DNA of 64,000 nt. It comes from Corallococcus macrosporus DSM 14697. GTDB taxonomy: Bacteria; Myxococcota; Myxococcia; Myxococcales; Myxococcaceae. The translations under genes were made by a program, and so were the position numbers. The stretch is from assembly GCF_002305895.1 (NCBI RefSeq), contig NZ_CP022203.1:474501-538500 (forward strand), given 5' to 3'. Positions 42,126 to 51,507 of this stretch are shown piece after piece. The notes beneath the pieces are model-generated. The model ran no database searches. It was not told the DNA's origin and saw only the letters and a program-made list of their open reading frames with translations. How positions within the stretch are numbered: position 1 is the first letter of the stretch; each line of letters begins with the position of its first letter.

Positions 42126-44530
42126 ATGCGCTTCGTCCTGACCTGCCTGCTCGTGTTGCTCCCGGCGTCCCCCGCGCTGGCGGAGCTGGATTCCTTCGGC
42201 CTGGGCACGGGCCGCGATGGCGCGCTGTCCGTCACGACGGAGGGGCGGGTGCTCAACACCGCCACGCCGCTGACGGACCTCGCGGTGGCCGGCGCCCGCG
42301 ACGTCCCCGTCCAGAGCGTCTCCGGCTTCACCGCCGGCGGGCTGGTGCTCCTCCACCAGAGCGGCGGCTCGGCGGAGGCCGTGGTCGCCAGTGACGGCGG
42401 CACCCTGGCGCTGCGGCGAATGGGCCACTGGGAGCTGGCGCGCGTGGAGGCGGTGTCGGCCTCGCCGCCCGCGCTGCGCCTCACCGAGCCCCTGGCGCAG
42501 GCCTACACCGCGCCCGGGGCGCAGGCCGTCACCGTGCCGGAGTACACGAACGTCCTCGTGGGCTCGGGGGCTCCGTGGTGCCCCGGCCGTGGGATGGGCG
42601 CAGTGGTGGCATCGTGGCCTTCCTCGCCACGGGCACGGTGACGAACCAGGGCCTCATCAGCGCGCAAGGGATGGGCTTGCGCGGCGGCGCGTTCGCCAAC
42701 CACCCGGAGCGCTTCGGTTGCACCGACCTGGACGTCCCCCCCGAGGCTGGCGGGGCCTACAAGGGGGAGGGCCTTCGGGTGGGCCGCTTCGGTACGGCCG
42801 CGGGGCGCGGCTCCGTGGCCGGCGAAGGCGGCGGCGGCAACTGCCACAACGCGGGAGGGGGCGGCGGTGGAAATGGGGGCCGGGGCGGCGTGGGAGGCCG
42901 CACGTCGGAGGCGGACCTGGCGCGGGACGTGGGTGGGTTGGGTGGCGCGCCCGCGCAGTACTCGCTCGTGGAGAAGTTCGTCTTCGGGAGCGGCGGTGGC
43001 GCGGGGGAGGGCAATGACGACCTGGGCTCGGGCGGCGGCGCGGGCGGTGGCGCGGTGCTCATCCGGGCGCGGGCGATTTCGGGCACGGGGCGCTTCACCG
43101 TGGATGGGCAGGCCGCCGAGCACACGCCGGGCGACGATGGCGCGGGGGGCGGTGGCGCGGGCGGTGTCCTCATCCTTCGCGCGCAGGAGTCGCTGGGCTG
43201 CGGGAGCGCCAAGGCCGGGGGCGGCAATGGCGGCGACGTCACCTATCCGGACTGGCTTCTGGGGCCGGGTGGGGGCGGCGGTGGTGGCGGCATGCTGCTG
43301 CAGGGGGTGACGGTGTCGTGCCCTGGGAGCGTGCCAGGCGGCTCCGCTGGGACCGTCGCGACGGCCGATGGTGGAACGCACGGCGCGGGCGTGGGGACCG
43401 AGGGCTTCGTCGAGGAGTACCTCACGGCCTACCGCACGCCCACGATGCCGGCGGTCATCTCGCCTGTGTCCGGAGCGGTGGGGTTGCCGCACCGGCCGCG
43501 CTTCGAGGGCCGGGCGGACCCTGGCGTTCGCGTCCTCGTGTTCGTCGATGGCGTCGAACGGGTCCAGGTGGGCTCGGGCGCGGACGGCCTGTTCGTCGCG
43601 GGCATCCCCGCGCCGCAGCCGCCGCTCGATGTCGGCATGCACACGGTCCACGTGGTGACGGAGTCCTTGGGGGCCTACAGCGAGCCCTCCGAGCCCGTGT
43701 CGTTCTCCGTCGCCGCCACCTTGGAGGACGGTGGCGTGGTGGTGGAGCCCATCCTGGTGATTCCGCAGGACGGTGAGACGGTGGGGACCACGCCGCTGTT
43801 CGCGGGGGTCGCGCCCAACGGGCTGACGGTGGGCATCGAGGTGGACAACGGCCCCGAGGTCATCATCCCCGTGGATGGCGCGGGCCGCTTCCGTTACCAG
43901 TGGCCCGCCGAGACACCCCTGTCGCCGGGGCCTCACTTCGTCACCGTGCATTCCCACAACGAGGCGGGCGTGAGCGGCCCGTATTCACAGGCCAGCCGCT
44001 TCGAATCCCAAGCCGGGGCGGACGGGGGCACGCCCGGTGACGCAGGCACGTCCGGTGACGCAGGCACGTCCGGTGACGCAGGCACGTCCGGGCAGGACGC
44101 GGGGACGCAGCCAGGAGACGGCGGCACCCAGGTGCCGGAGGACGGCTGGCCGGTGCTGGTGGTGCCTGAAGAAGGCGAGGTGGTGGACTCCACGCCGCTC
44201 TTCGCGGGCGCGGCGACGGCGGGCGCCACGGTGGTCATCGAGGTGGATGGCAGCGAGGTCGCCACGGTGACGGCCGATGACACCGGCGCCTTCCGCTATC
44301 AGGTGCCCCCTGAGCGCGCGCTGCCGGTGGGCGCGCACAGCGTGGCGGCGCAGGAGCACCTCGTCACCTCCAGCCGGGCGCCGGCGCGCTCACGGTCCAC
44401 CGGCTTCGAGGTGCGGGGGCCCGCGGCGCTCGACGTGGGCTGCGGCTGCGGCGCATCCCCCGTGGGCGTGGTGGGCTCCTGGGCGCTGCTGGTGGGGCTG
44501 GCCGGCCTGTCGCGGCGGCGTCGCGGATAG
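42126..44530 (+). pseudogene. AgmC-like gliding motility protein, frameshifted
   Basis: Frame 1 codes a signal peptide (MRFVLTCLLVLLPASPALA) and a beta domain ending TVPEYTNVLVGSG; about 42570 the frame must shift (one base missing) to continue as VPRPWDGRSGGIVAFLATGTVTNQG, the conserved continuation in this family. The second part is very Gly-rich (to ~43300), has two or more Ig-like repeats (PVLVVPEEGEVVDSTPLFAGAA and IPQDGETVGTTPLFAGVA), a short DAGTSG repeat, and a MYXO-CTERM-like end (GCGCGA, hydrophobic helix, RRRRG). Repaired length is about 801 residues. Both parts keep good coding character, so this is a very recent mutation, a programmed slip, or a sequencing error. Confidence 0.75.
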
Positions 44531-44535
44531 CGGCG

Positions 44536-44571
44536 CGGCCCGCGGGGCATCACCTTCCCGCGCGGGCCGCG
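44536..44571. terminator. bidirectional terminator between the AgmC-like gene and AIM24
   Basis: GCGGCCCGCGGGG pairs with CCCGCGCGGGCCGC around CATCACCTT, one base bulged. It lies between convergent genes a few bases after the first stop. Confidence 0.65.
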
Positions 44572-44595
44572 AACGGATGGCGCACCGGGGCAGCG

Positions 44596-45393
44596 CTAGT
44601 CGTCGCCGAGCAGGCTGCCCAGCCCGACGCCGCCCAGCACGCTGCCTTCTCCCGTCGCGCCACCCGGCCGCGAGGCGGAGAGGATGCGGCCCGCGAGCCG
44701 GCTGAAGGGCAGCGACTGGAGCCACACCTTGCCGGGGCCGCGCAGCGTGGCGAAGAAGAGCCCCTCGCCGCCGAAGAAGGCCGTCTTGATGCCGCTCACC
44801 ATCTGGATGTCGTAGTCCACGGTGGGCTGGAACGCGACGATGCAGCCGGTGTCCACGCGGAGCAGCTCGCCGGGGCCCAGCGTGCGCTCGTGCAGCGTGC
44901 CGCCCGCGTGGATGAAGGCGAGCCCGTCTCCCTGGAGCCGCTGCATGATGAAGCCCTCGCCGCCGAACAGGCCGGTGCCCAGCTTCTTCTGGAAGGCGAT
45001 GCCCAGCGACACGCCCTTGGCCGCCGCGAGGAAGCTGTCCTTCTGCGCGATGAGCTCGCCGCCCAGCTCGCTCAGGTTCACCGGGATGATTTTGCCCGGG
45101 TAGGGCGCGGCGAAGGACACCTTGCGCTTGCCGCGGCCGCTCTTGTTGAGGAAGACGGTGGTGAAGAGGGACTCGCCCGTCAGCAGGCGCTTGCCCGCGC
45201 CGAGCAGCGAGCCGAAGAAGCCGCCCGTCTTCTCCGAGCCGTCACCGAAGATGGTCTCCATCTCGATGCCGTCCTCCATGTACATGAGGGTGCCGGCTTC
45301 GGCGACCGCGGCTTCTCCCGGGTCCAGCTCCACCTCGACGAACTGCAGGTCCTCGCCGTAGATGTGGAAGTCCACTTCGTGCATGCGTGTCAT
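44596..45393 (-). CDS. AIM24 / TIGR00266 family protein
   Basis: 265 residues from the ATG at 45393 (GGAG eight bases upstream). Segments [98 protein letters not shown] and [11 protein letters not shown]-like [16 protein letters not shown] match the AIM24 (DUF124) family of all-beta proteins. The mitochondrial AIM24 affects membrane organisation; the bacterial role is unknown. C-terminal Gly-rich tail. Confidence 0.92.
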   Translation of the reverse strand: MTRMHEVDFHIYGEDLQFVEVELDPGEAAVAEAGTLMYMEDGIEMETIFGDGSEKTGGFFGSLLGAGKRLLTGESLFTTVFLNKSGRGKRKVSFAAPYPGKIIPVNLSELGGELIAQKDSFLAAAKGVSLGIAFQKKLGTGLFGGEGFIMQRLQGDGLAFIHAGGTLHERTLGPGELLRVDTGCIVAFQPTVDYDIQMVSGIKTAFFGGEGLFFATLRGPGKVWLQSLPFSRLAGRILSASRPGGATGEGSVLGGVGLGSLLGDD

Positions 45394-45447
45394 GGATGCG
45401 CTCCGTCGTGAGGAAACGGCGCGCACCATAACCGCCCCTTCACGGGG

Positions 45448-45969
45448 CTACCGCGACAGAATCAAAGCCAGGGTGGCCACGAGCCGGGCGTCGTCATTGC
45501 CAAGGGCGGGCGGAATCGACAGCGACACGGGGTTCTCCAGGCCCGCCAGGCACGAACGCCAGCCCTGGTAGCGGCCGTCCTCGGAGGCCTTGAGCTCGTA
45601 GCTGCACCGGCCCACGTCGCCCTTGAGCGTCTGGGGCGTCACCTGGAAGTCGGTGAGCTGCCCGCCGAAGGTGCCCTTGGCGCGCAGGGCGCCTTGTTCC
45701 TGCGTCAGCCGCAGGTCCACGGGGCCGCTCCCGTAGATGCCGCGAATCCGCGCGGCGTCGAACGAGAGGTTGAGGGGCAGGCCGAAGGCGCGGCCGCGCA
45801 GGGCCTCGTCGCTGAAGCCAAGCTGGAGGTCGGGGCTGGAGACGTCCTGTCCGGTGACGCGCGCGTTGAGGGCGACTCGGGGCGTCCTCAGGTCCAGGTA
45901 CTGGACGGGCTCGGCCCAGGCCGCGCTCGCCGCGAGCAGCGCGGCCGTGAAGATATGTGAAGTTCGCAT
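45448..45969 (-). CDS. periplasmic protein of unknown function
   Basis: 173 residues from the ATG at 45969. Signal peptide MRTSHIFTAALLAASAAWA. The mature part is a small beta-rich domain (VQYLDLRTPRVALNARVTGQ, GLPLNLSFDAARIRGIYGSGPVDLRLTQEQGALRAKGTFGGQLTDF, CSYELKASEDGRYQGWRSC) with two or three Cys. No family recognised. Confidence 0.7.
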   Translation of the reverse strand: MRTSHIFTAALLAASAAWAEPVQYLDLRTPRVALNARVTGQDVSSPDLQLGFSDEALRGRAFGLPLNLSFDAARIRGIYGSGPVDLRLTQEQGALRAKGTFGGQLTDFQVTPQTLKGDVGRCSYELKASEDGRYQGWRSCLAGLENPVSLSIPPALGNDDARLVATLALILSR

Positions 45970-46146
45970 GGATGGAACGTAGCTGGCTCGCCAACCCGTC
46001 GCCCGTGTCTTAGGTGTGGTGCTCGCGATGAGGCGTTGACCCGGCCGGTGTGCGGGCGGGTTGCCGGGCAGCGGCCCCCGACAGCCGTTATGTCCCAGCG
46101 CTCCGGGCGCTGTCATGGCGGGCACCGGTGAAGGAGGTTGTCGTTC

Positions 46147-47361
46147 GTGGCGGAGCTGAATCCAGGCATGCGGCGGGAGGCCCGGCCCAGGGTGTCCCTG
46201 GCGCTGGTGTTGCGGTGGTTGATGTCGCTGGGCGGCATCCTCACGCTGATGGGCGGGCTGCATGCGTACCTCGCGGTGCGCCTGTTCCTGAGCCCGCAGC
46301 TCCCCGCGCCGTGGGGCTGGCTGGGGCCCGCGCTGGTGGCGCTGCTGTTCGTGTCGCTGCCGGTGGGGATGATGGCGTCGCGGCGCGAGCCGACCTTCTG
46401 GACGCAGGCGCTCCAGTGGACGTCCTACGTGTGGCTGGGCGCCTTCGGCATCCTGCTCAGCGCGGTGGTGGTCGCGGACCTGGTGGGGTGGGGCCTCAGC
46501 GTGTCTGGCGTGGTGATGGATGCGCTGGCCCTGGCGCGCGGCAAGGCCCTGGTGGCGGTGGGCGTGACGGTGCCGGCGGTGGTGTATGCCTTCGTCACCG
46601 CGCGGGGCCGGGCGACGGTGGAGCGCGTGACGGTGCCGGTGGCGGGGCTGGCGCCCGGGCTCCATGGCCTGAAGGTGGTGCAGATTTCAGACATCCACAT
46701 CGGGCCCACGCTGGACGGGCGCTGGCTGCGGCGCGTGGTGGAGCAGGTGAACGCGCTCCAGCCGGACGTGGTGGCGGTGACGGGCGACCTGGTGGACGGC
46801 ACCGTGGACGCGCTGCGGGACGAGGTGAAGCCGCTGTCGGAGCTGCGCGCGTCCCTGGGCGTCTTCTACGTCACCGGCAATCACGAGTACTACCACGGGG
46901 GACCGGCCTGGGCGTCCGAAGTGGCGCGCCTGGGCCTCACCGTCCTCCAGAACGAGCACCGGGTGGTGGAGCGCGGCGGAGCGCGGCTCACCATCGCCGG
47001 GGTGACGGACCATGACGCGGGCCACATCATTCCCTCGCATGCCAGCCGTCCGGAGCTGGCGCTGCACGGGGCGCCGCACGGGGTGCCGCGTCTGTTGTTG
47101 GCGCACCAGCCCCGGACGGCCCTGCGCGTGGCGGAGTCTGGCGTGATGGTGGACCTGCAGCTTTCCGGTCACACACACGGCGGGCAGGTGTTTCCCTTCA
47201 TGTTCTTCATCAAGCTGCAGCAGCCGGTGGTGCGCGGACTGGCCACCATCGCCGGGGTGCGCGTCTATACCCACCGAGGGACGGGCTACTGGGGGCCGCC
47301 GCTCCGGTTGGGGCCCTCGCCTGAGATTGCCGAGCTGACCTTGGTGCCCGCCCCGGGTTGA
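46147..47361 (+). CDS. membrane-anchored metallophosphoesterase
   Basis: 404 residues from the GTG at 46147 (GAAGGAGG upstream). Four or so membrane helices in the first 150 residues, then a calcineurin-like phosphoesterase domain: QISDIHIGPTLDG, VTGDLVDGTVDAL, TGNHEYYHGG and SGHTHGGQ give the full di-metal site. The closest known layout is YaeI/YkuE, phosphodiesterases acting on lipid-related substrates. Outer or inner leaflet orientation is not shown. Confidence 0.9.
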   Translation: MAELNPGMRREARPRVSLALVLRWLMSLGGILTLMGGLHAYLAVRLFLSPQLPAPWGWLGPALVALLFVSLPVGMMASRREPTFWTQALQWTSYVWLGAFGILLSAVVVADLVGWGLSVSGVVMDALALARGKALVAVGVTVPAVVYAFVTARGRATVERVTVPVAGLAPGLHGLKVVQISDIHIGPTLDGRWLRRVVEQVNALQPDVVAVTGDLVDGTVDALRDEVKPLSELRASLGVFYVTGNHEYYHGGPAWASEVARLGLTVLQNEHRVVERGGARLTIAGVTDHDAGHIIPSHASRPELALHGAPHGVPRLLLAHQPRTALRVAESGVMVDLQLSGHTHGGQVFPFMFFIKLQQPVVRGLATIAGVRVYTHRGTGYWGPPLRLGPSPEIAELTLVPAPG

Positions 47362-47433
47362 TTGCACACCATGTGCAAGTGTTGAGTATCCGCCTAGAAT
47401 CCGGGACCTTCCTAGCTGAAGAGGGTCACTCCC

Positions 47434-48507
47434 CTGGATCTGGCAACGCTCAACAAGCTGCTCGCGGTCGGTGTGCAGAACGGTGCATCGGACATCCATT
47501 TCAGGCCGGGAGACCCGCCCATCTACCGGGTCAATGGCGCGCTCCGGCCCTTGAAGATGGAGAAGCTTCACGCGGACCACACACGACAGGTGGCGTTCCA
47601 TGTCGTGTCGGACCCCGAGGTGAAGAAGCAGATCGACACGCTGCAGGAGTGCGACGCGTCCTACAGCCTGCCGGGCGTGGCGCGCTTCCGGGTGAACATC
47701 TACCGGCAGCGGGGCTCGCTGGCGTGCATCCTGCGCATCATCCCGGATGAAATCCCAACCATTGACGGGCTGGGATTGCCGCAGGTGCTGAAGAAGATTG
47801 CCGGCAACGAGCGCGGGCTGGTGCTGGTGACGGGCGCGACGGGCTCCGGAAAGAGCTCCACGCTGGCGTCGATGATTGACCACATCAACCGCACGGAGAA
47901 CCTGCACGTCCTCACCATCGAGGACCCCATCGAGTTCATCTACAAGAACATCAAGTCCTCCATCTCCCAGCGGGAGATTGGTCCGGACACGCAGAGCTTC
48001 GCCATCGCCCTGCGCGCGGCGCTGCGCCAGGACCCGGACGTCATCCTCGTGGGCGAGATGCGCGACACGGAGACCATCGACATCGCGCTCAAGGCGTCCG
48101 AGACGGGCCACCTGGTGCTCTCCACGGTGCACACCACGGACGCGTCCCGCACCATCAACCGCCTGGTGTCGGTGTTCCCCGCGGAAGAGCAGACGATGGT
48201 GCGCATGCGCCTGGCGGACTGCCTCAAGGCCACGGTGTCGCAGCGCCTGCTGCCCCGGGCCAGCGGCAAGGGCCGCACGGTGGCGCTGGAAATCATGGTG
48301 CAGACGAAGACGGTGGAGCAGTACATCCGCGACGACCGCGCCAACGAGCTGAAGGACGTCATCGAGAAGGGCCGCGACATGTTCGGCATGCAGTCCTTCG
48401 ACCAGCACCTGACGCAGCTCTACCGGGAGGGGCTCATCACCCTGGAGACGGCGCAGAGCGCGGCCTCCAACCCGGCCGACTTCCAGCGCGCGCTCGAGTT
48501 CGAGTGA
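47434..48507 (+). CDS. PilT-type twitching/retraction ATPase; unusual start codon
   Basis: Walker A TGATGSGKSS, the Asp box, Walker B VILVGEMRD (Glu), the His box TGHLVLSTVHTTDA and arginine-finger region RVNIYRQRGSLACILRIIP identify the GspE/PilT superfamily, PilT branch (lacks the zinc tetracysteine, ends LITLETAQSAASNPADF). The conserved N-terminal helix LATLNKLLAVGVQNGASDIHFRPG begins before the first GTG (47473). No ATG, GTG or TTG lies between the TAG at 47413 and 47473, so a CTG start (47434) or a start lost by mutation is implied. Gives 357 residues. Several PilT paralogues exist in myxobacteria. Confidence 0.9.
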   Translation: MDLATLNKLLAVGVQNGASDIHFRPGDPPIYRVNGALRPLKMEKLHADHTRQVAFHVVSDPEVKKQIDTLQECDASYSLPGVARFRVNIYRQRGSLACILRIIPDEIPTIDGLGLPQVLKKIAGNERGLVLVTGATGSGKSSTLASMIDHINRTENLHVLTIEDPIEFIYKNIKSSISQREIGPDTQSFAIALRAALRQDPDVILVGEMRDTETIDIALKASETGHLVLSTVHTTDASRTINRLVSVFPAEEQTMVRMRLADCLKATVSQRLLPRASGKGRTVALEIMVQTKTVEQYIRDDRANELKDVIEKGRDMFGMQSFDQHLTQLYREGLITLETAQSAASNPADFQRALEFE

Positions 48508-48800
48508 GCGTCGCGGGCAGCCGCCTTGCCCGGTGGGGCAGGGAGGCGCCAGGGGCGCAGGCGCGCGCAGGGTGTTCATGGACGCGCGGCCACTCCAGCA
48601 GCGGTGCGCGCGCTCAGCTCAGAGGAGGTAAGTGGGTCTTTATATACCCGATACACCTGGATAGGTGTTACCTCTGACCCACTGAACGGGCGTTTCAAGA
48701 TGCCCAACGTCACGGGTTTGGAGGTCCAGGAACTCAGGAACTGTTCCCAGGAATTGAAGCAAAGATTGATATTTCCGCTATTGCTGGTTATTGTCGCGTT
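48508..48800. other. AT-richer intergenic region with interleaved inverted repeats
   Basis: 293 bases. Contains GAGGTAA and GTGGGTC (about 48623-48638) followed ~35 bases later by TTACCTC and GACCCAC in the same order, so the two helices would interleave, with an inner ACACCT/AGGTGT hairpin. The end sequence GTGGGTCAGAGG-like resembles ends found near REP-associated transposases. No gene supported; an ORF at 48526 has no ribosome site. Confidence 0.5.
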
Positions 48801-49334
48801 GTGTCCAGCGCCCCCGCCCCCCTGATTCGCCGTGCGCAGTCCCTCCTCGATGCCCGCCACCTGGTGGAGGCTGGCGCACTGCGTCTTCCCATCGAGCCGG
48901 CGCCCGCGCCCGCACGGCGTCACCGGAGCGCGCCCAAGGGGCCTCGGGTGATGCTCGTGTCGGAGGAGCCGCTGTTCCGGCTGGCCATGGGCCGCGAGCT
49001 GGCGTCAGACTTCGAGCTGGTCCCCACGTTGGGCATCGCGTCGGCGGACCGAAGGATGGACCTGGGCGTGGTGCCGGAGGCGGTGATCGTGGACCTGGAC
49101 TCCGTGGAGCGGGCGGCCGTGCCGACCTTCCTGGCGCGGCTGGTGGAGCGGGACCTGGCGGGGCCGCGCATCCTCGTGTCGTCGCACTTCCGTCCCGAGG
49201 TGGCCGCGGCCTACAGCGCCTCCAGCCTCACGCACTTCGCGCTGTCCCGTCCGTGGCGTCCGGGCGCGCTGCGCACGCTGGTGGAGTCCGTCATGGGGCT
49301 CTCCGGGCTGCGCGCCATGGCGGCGGGGCGTTGA
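48801..49334 (+). CDS. receiver-like protein lacking phospho-acceptor
   Basis: 177 residues from a GTG at 48801. After a Pro/Ala linker the domain PRVMLVSEEPLFRLAMGRELASDFELV...EAVIVDLDSVERAAVPTFLARLVERDLAGPRILVSSHFRPEVAAAYSASSLTHFALSRPWRPGALRTLVESVMG follows the response-regulator fold order. The acidic pocket is degenerate (SEEP; VDLDS), so phosphorylation is uncertain. Eleven bases separate it from the next gene. Confidence 0.65.
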   Translation: MSSAPAPLIRRAQSLLDARHLVEAGALRLPIEPAPAPARRHRSAPKGPRVMLVSEEPLFRLAMGRELASDFELVPTLGIASADRRMDLGVVPEAVIVDLDSVERAAVPTFLARLVERDLAGPRILVSSHFRPEVAAAYSASSLTHFALSRPWRPGALRTLVESVMGLSGLRAMAAGR

Positions 49335-49344
49335 GGCGCATGGC

Positions 49345-50118
49345 ATGAGCCCCGCGGGCACCTTCTCCGAGCGGCTGGTGGATGCGGGCCGGGGCCTGCT
49401 CACCGGCGCCACGAGCGCGTCGGTGGGGGTGGCTCGCAGCGTGGGCGTGGTGCTGAGGTCCATGGGCGGCGGCGTGGCGCACTGCGCGCGTGGCCGGCCT
49501 CGCGAGGGGATTCCCCGGCTGGGCCAGGGCCTGACGCGCGTGGCGCAGCTCCCCGCGGACGCGGTGCTGATGATGGGCGGGCGCGTGCTCAGCTCGGTGC
49601 AGGTGCTCGTCGGCCTGGAGCCGCCGGGCCGCCGCCTCACGGAGGACGAGGTCTCCCGCCTGCGGCCCATCTTCGGAGACAGCCTGGACTTCGCGGCGGT
49701 GCGGGTGAAGGTGGGGCGGCTGGGCCTGTTGGGCCTGCCCGGGCGGGCCTTCGCGCACGGCGACACCGTCTTCGTCCCGCCCCAGAGCGGGGGCGTGGAC
49801 TTCGGCCTGCTCGTCCACGAGCTGACGCACGTGTGGCAGCACCAGCACGGCGGCACCGCCTACCTGAGCGCGGCGCTGGCCGCCCAGTGGTCCGGGGACG
49901 GCTACGACTGGCGCAAGGGCGTGAGCCGCGAGAAGCGCTGGGCCCAGCTCAACCCCGAGCAGCAGGCTCAGCTCATCGAGGACGCCGCCGTCGCCGGCCT
50001 CATCCCCTTCACCTCGCCGGTGTCGCCGCGCATGAAGCTGCGGGGCTGGTCGGACGCGGCGCTCGCGCTGCTGGATGAAGCGGTGACGTGCCTGCACGCG
50101 GGCCGCGGCGCGCCCTGA
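49345..50118 (+). CDS. DUF4157-like zincin-fold protein
   Basis: 257 residues. The central segment RLRPIFGDSLDFAAVRVKVGR...GRAFAHGDTVFVPP...LLVHELTHVWQHQHGG is the DUF4157 pattern, with a HELTH zinc-binding motif. DUF4157 is often found near extracellular contractile injection systems and toxins, but none is adjacent here. No signal peptide; the N-terminus has weakly hydrophobic helices. Confidence 0.8.
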   Translation: MSPAGTFSERLVDAGRGLLTGATSASVGVARSVGVVLRSMGGGVAHCARGRPREGIPRLGQGLTRVAQLPADAVLMMGGRVLSSVQVLVGLEPPGRRLTEDEVSRLRPIFGDSLDFAAVRVKVGRLGLLGLPGRAFAHGDTVFVPPQSGGVDFGLLVHELTHVWQHQHGGTAYLSAALAAQWSGDGYDWRKGVSREKRWAQLNPEQQAQLIEDAAVAGLIPFTSPVSPRMKLRGWSDAALALLDEAVTCLHAGRGAP

Positions 50119-50122
50119 TTCA

Positions 50123-50422
50123 TCACAGCTTGGGCGGGGCCAGCGGGTCGTGCTCGGAGAGGAGCCGGGACACGCGCGCCTCGTCCAGCCGCGTGCCGAG
50201 CTGCTCCATCTCGTGCTGGTCCCTCACCGTCTTCGACAGGCTGAACGTCGACCCGACGGTGAAGAGCAGGCCCATGCCCAGGAAGGACTTCACCCAGATG
50301 TCCACGGGCAGGTTCCAGATGCCGACCGCCGTCACGCCGACGGAGAGGACAAAGGAGAGCCAGGTCTGGGCAACCCAGGCGGTGCTGTGGGCAACGACAA
50401 CCTTCGGCGTGGCGCGGGCCAT
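50123..50422 (-). CDS. YiaA/YiaB-family two-helix membrane protein
   Basis: 99 residues. Two membrane helices (STAWVAQTWLSFVLSVGVTAVGIWNLP and WVKSFLGMGLLFTVGSTFSLSKTVRDQHE) match the yiaA/B two-helix domain, here a single copy with a short cytoplasmic tail. Function in bacteria is poorly defined. Convergent with the zincin gene, 4 bases apart. Confidence 0.85.
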   Translation of the reverse strand: MARATPKVVVAHSTAWVAQTWLSFVLSVGVTAVGIWNLPVDIWVKSFLGMGLLFTVGSTFSLSKTVRDQHEMEQLGTRLDEARVSRLLSEHDPLAPPKL

Positions 50423-50532
50423 GTGGACTTCCTCCTCGTGGGCGAGCCGTGCTCGCTGACAGGAGGAACCATGCGCCTTTCCACCGCAAAGCGCATGGAA
50501 CTAATCCAAGCGCCATTGATAACCTGCAGTGA

Positions 50533-51408
50533 ATGATTCAGCTCCAGCGGCTCGAGGGCTTCTACCGGGTGGCGCGCGCGGAAGGGTACGCGCGGGCCGT
50601 GCCCACCTTCCCGTATCCGATTACGCAGCCGGGCATCCATCAGCAGGTGAAGCGGCTGGAGGCGGAGGTCGGCGTGCCGCTCTTCGAGCGCGTGGGCAAG
50701 GACCGCGTGGTGCTCACACCGGAGGGGCGCGCGCTGTACGCGCATGTGGCGCCGTTCCTCGAAGGGCTGGACACCGTGGTGCAGTCGCTGCGCAAGGGCG
50801 AGGTGGGCGGCACGCTGCGCATCCACGCCTCTGGCCACGTGCTGCGGCACCTGCTGCCCGCGTGGCTGCGGAAGCTCCAGGCGAAGCGGCCGGACATCGA
50901 GGTCGTCCTGTTCGAGTCCAAGACGCCCGCGCTGGACGTGCTGCGCGCGGGCGACACGGACCTGGTGGTGGACCACCTGCCCGCGGTGCCCGACGACGTG
51001 GAGGCCCGCGAGGTGGGCCACACCCGTCCCTTCCTGGTGCTGCCCGCGCATCACCCGCAGGCGAAGCGTCAGCGGGTGCAACTGGAGCAGCTTCGCGACG
51101 ACGCGTTCATCGCCTACAGCACGGACCGGTACCTGCGGGACTTGCAGCTCGCGGCGCTGGCGCGGGCCGGCGTCACGCCCCGGCGGCTGCACGCGGCGGA
51201 CTCCTCGGAGACCATCCTGGGCTTCGTGGCGGCGGGGCTGGGGTTCTCGCTGCTGGCCTCGCTCCTCCCGGGCGGGCCGCGCGAGGCGGGCGTGGTGTCC
51301 AGGCCGCTGCCGGGCGTGGGCACGGGCACCGTCCACGCCGCCTGGCGCAGGTCCGCGGCGCGCAGCCCGCTCATCCAGGCCGCGTTGTCGCTGGCGCCCC
51401 GGCCCTGA
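50533..51408 (+). CDS. LysR-family transcriptional regulator
   Basis: 291 residues. N-terminal winged helix LEGFYRVARAEGYARAVPTFPYPITQPGIHQQVKRLEAEVGVPLFERVGKDRVVLTPEGRALY, slightly unusual because of the TFPYPITQPGIHQQ recognition region. Effector domain from residue 95 (GGTLRIHASGHVLRHLLPAWL). The target is unknown; no divergent gene is close enough to show an operator. Confidence 0.92.
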   Translation: MIQLQRLEGFYRVARAEGYARAVPTFPYPITQPGIHQQVKRLEAEVGVPLFERVGKDRVVLTPEGRALYAHVAPFLEGLDTVVQSLRKGEVGGTLRIHASGHVLRHLLPAWLRKLQAKRPDIEVVLFESKTPALDVLRAGDTDLVVDHLPAVPDDVEAREVGHTRPFLVLPAHHPQAKRQRVQLEQLRDDAFIAYSTDRYLRDLQLAALARAGVTPRRLHAADSSETILGFVAAGLGFSLLASLLPGGPREAGVVSRPLPGVGTGTVHAAWRRSAARSPLIQAALSLAPRP

Positions 51409-51416
51409 GCCGCCGC

Positions 51417-51454
51417 GGCGGGGGCCCGAACGCCAGCGGGGCCCCGGGCCCGCC
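51417..51454. terminator. bidirectional terminator between LysR and the LysM gene
   Basis: GGCGGGGGCCC (51417-51427) with GGGCCCGCC (51446-51454), two bases bulged, just after the LysR stop and before the convergent stop. Confidence 0.5.
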
Positions 51455-51507
51455 TGGAAGGACGGACGCGGAGCCCCGTGGGTGCTCGCTCAGGCCTGCG
51501 CGGGCGC

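Noticed and set aside
44038-44100. Short direct repeats (three DAGTSG units) that could suggest a CRISPR array
   Set aside because: They are adjacent in-frame codons of the AgmC-like linker with no spacers; no CRISPR repeats or cas genes are seen in the window.
48526-48825. 99-codon plus-strand ORF
   Set aside because: No ribosome site, crosses a strongly structured intergenic region and overlaps the start of the 48801 gene; composition is not protein-like.
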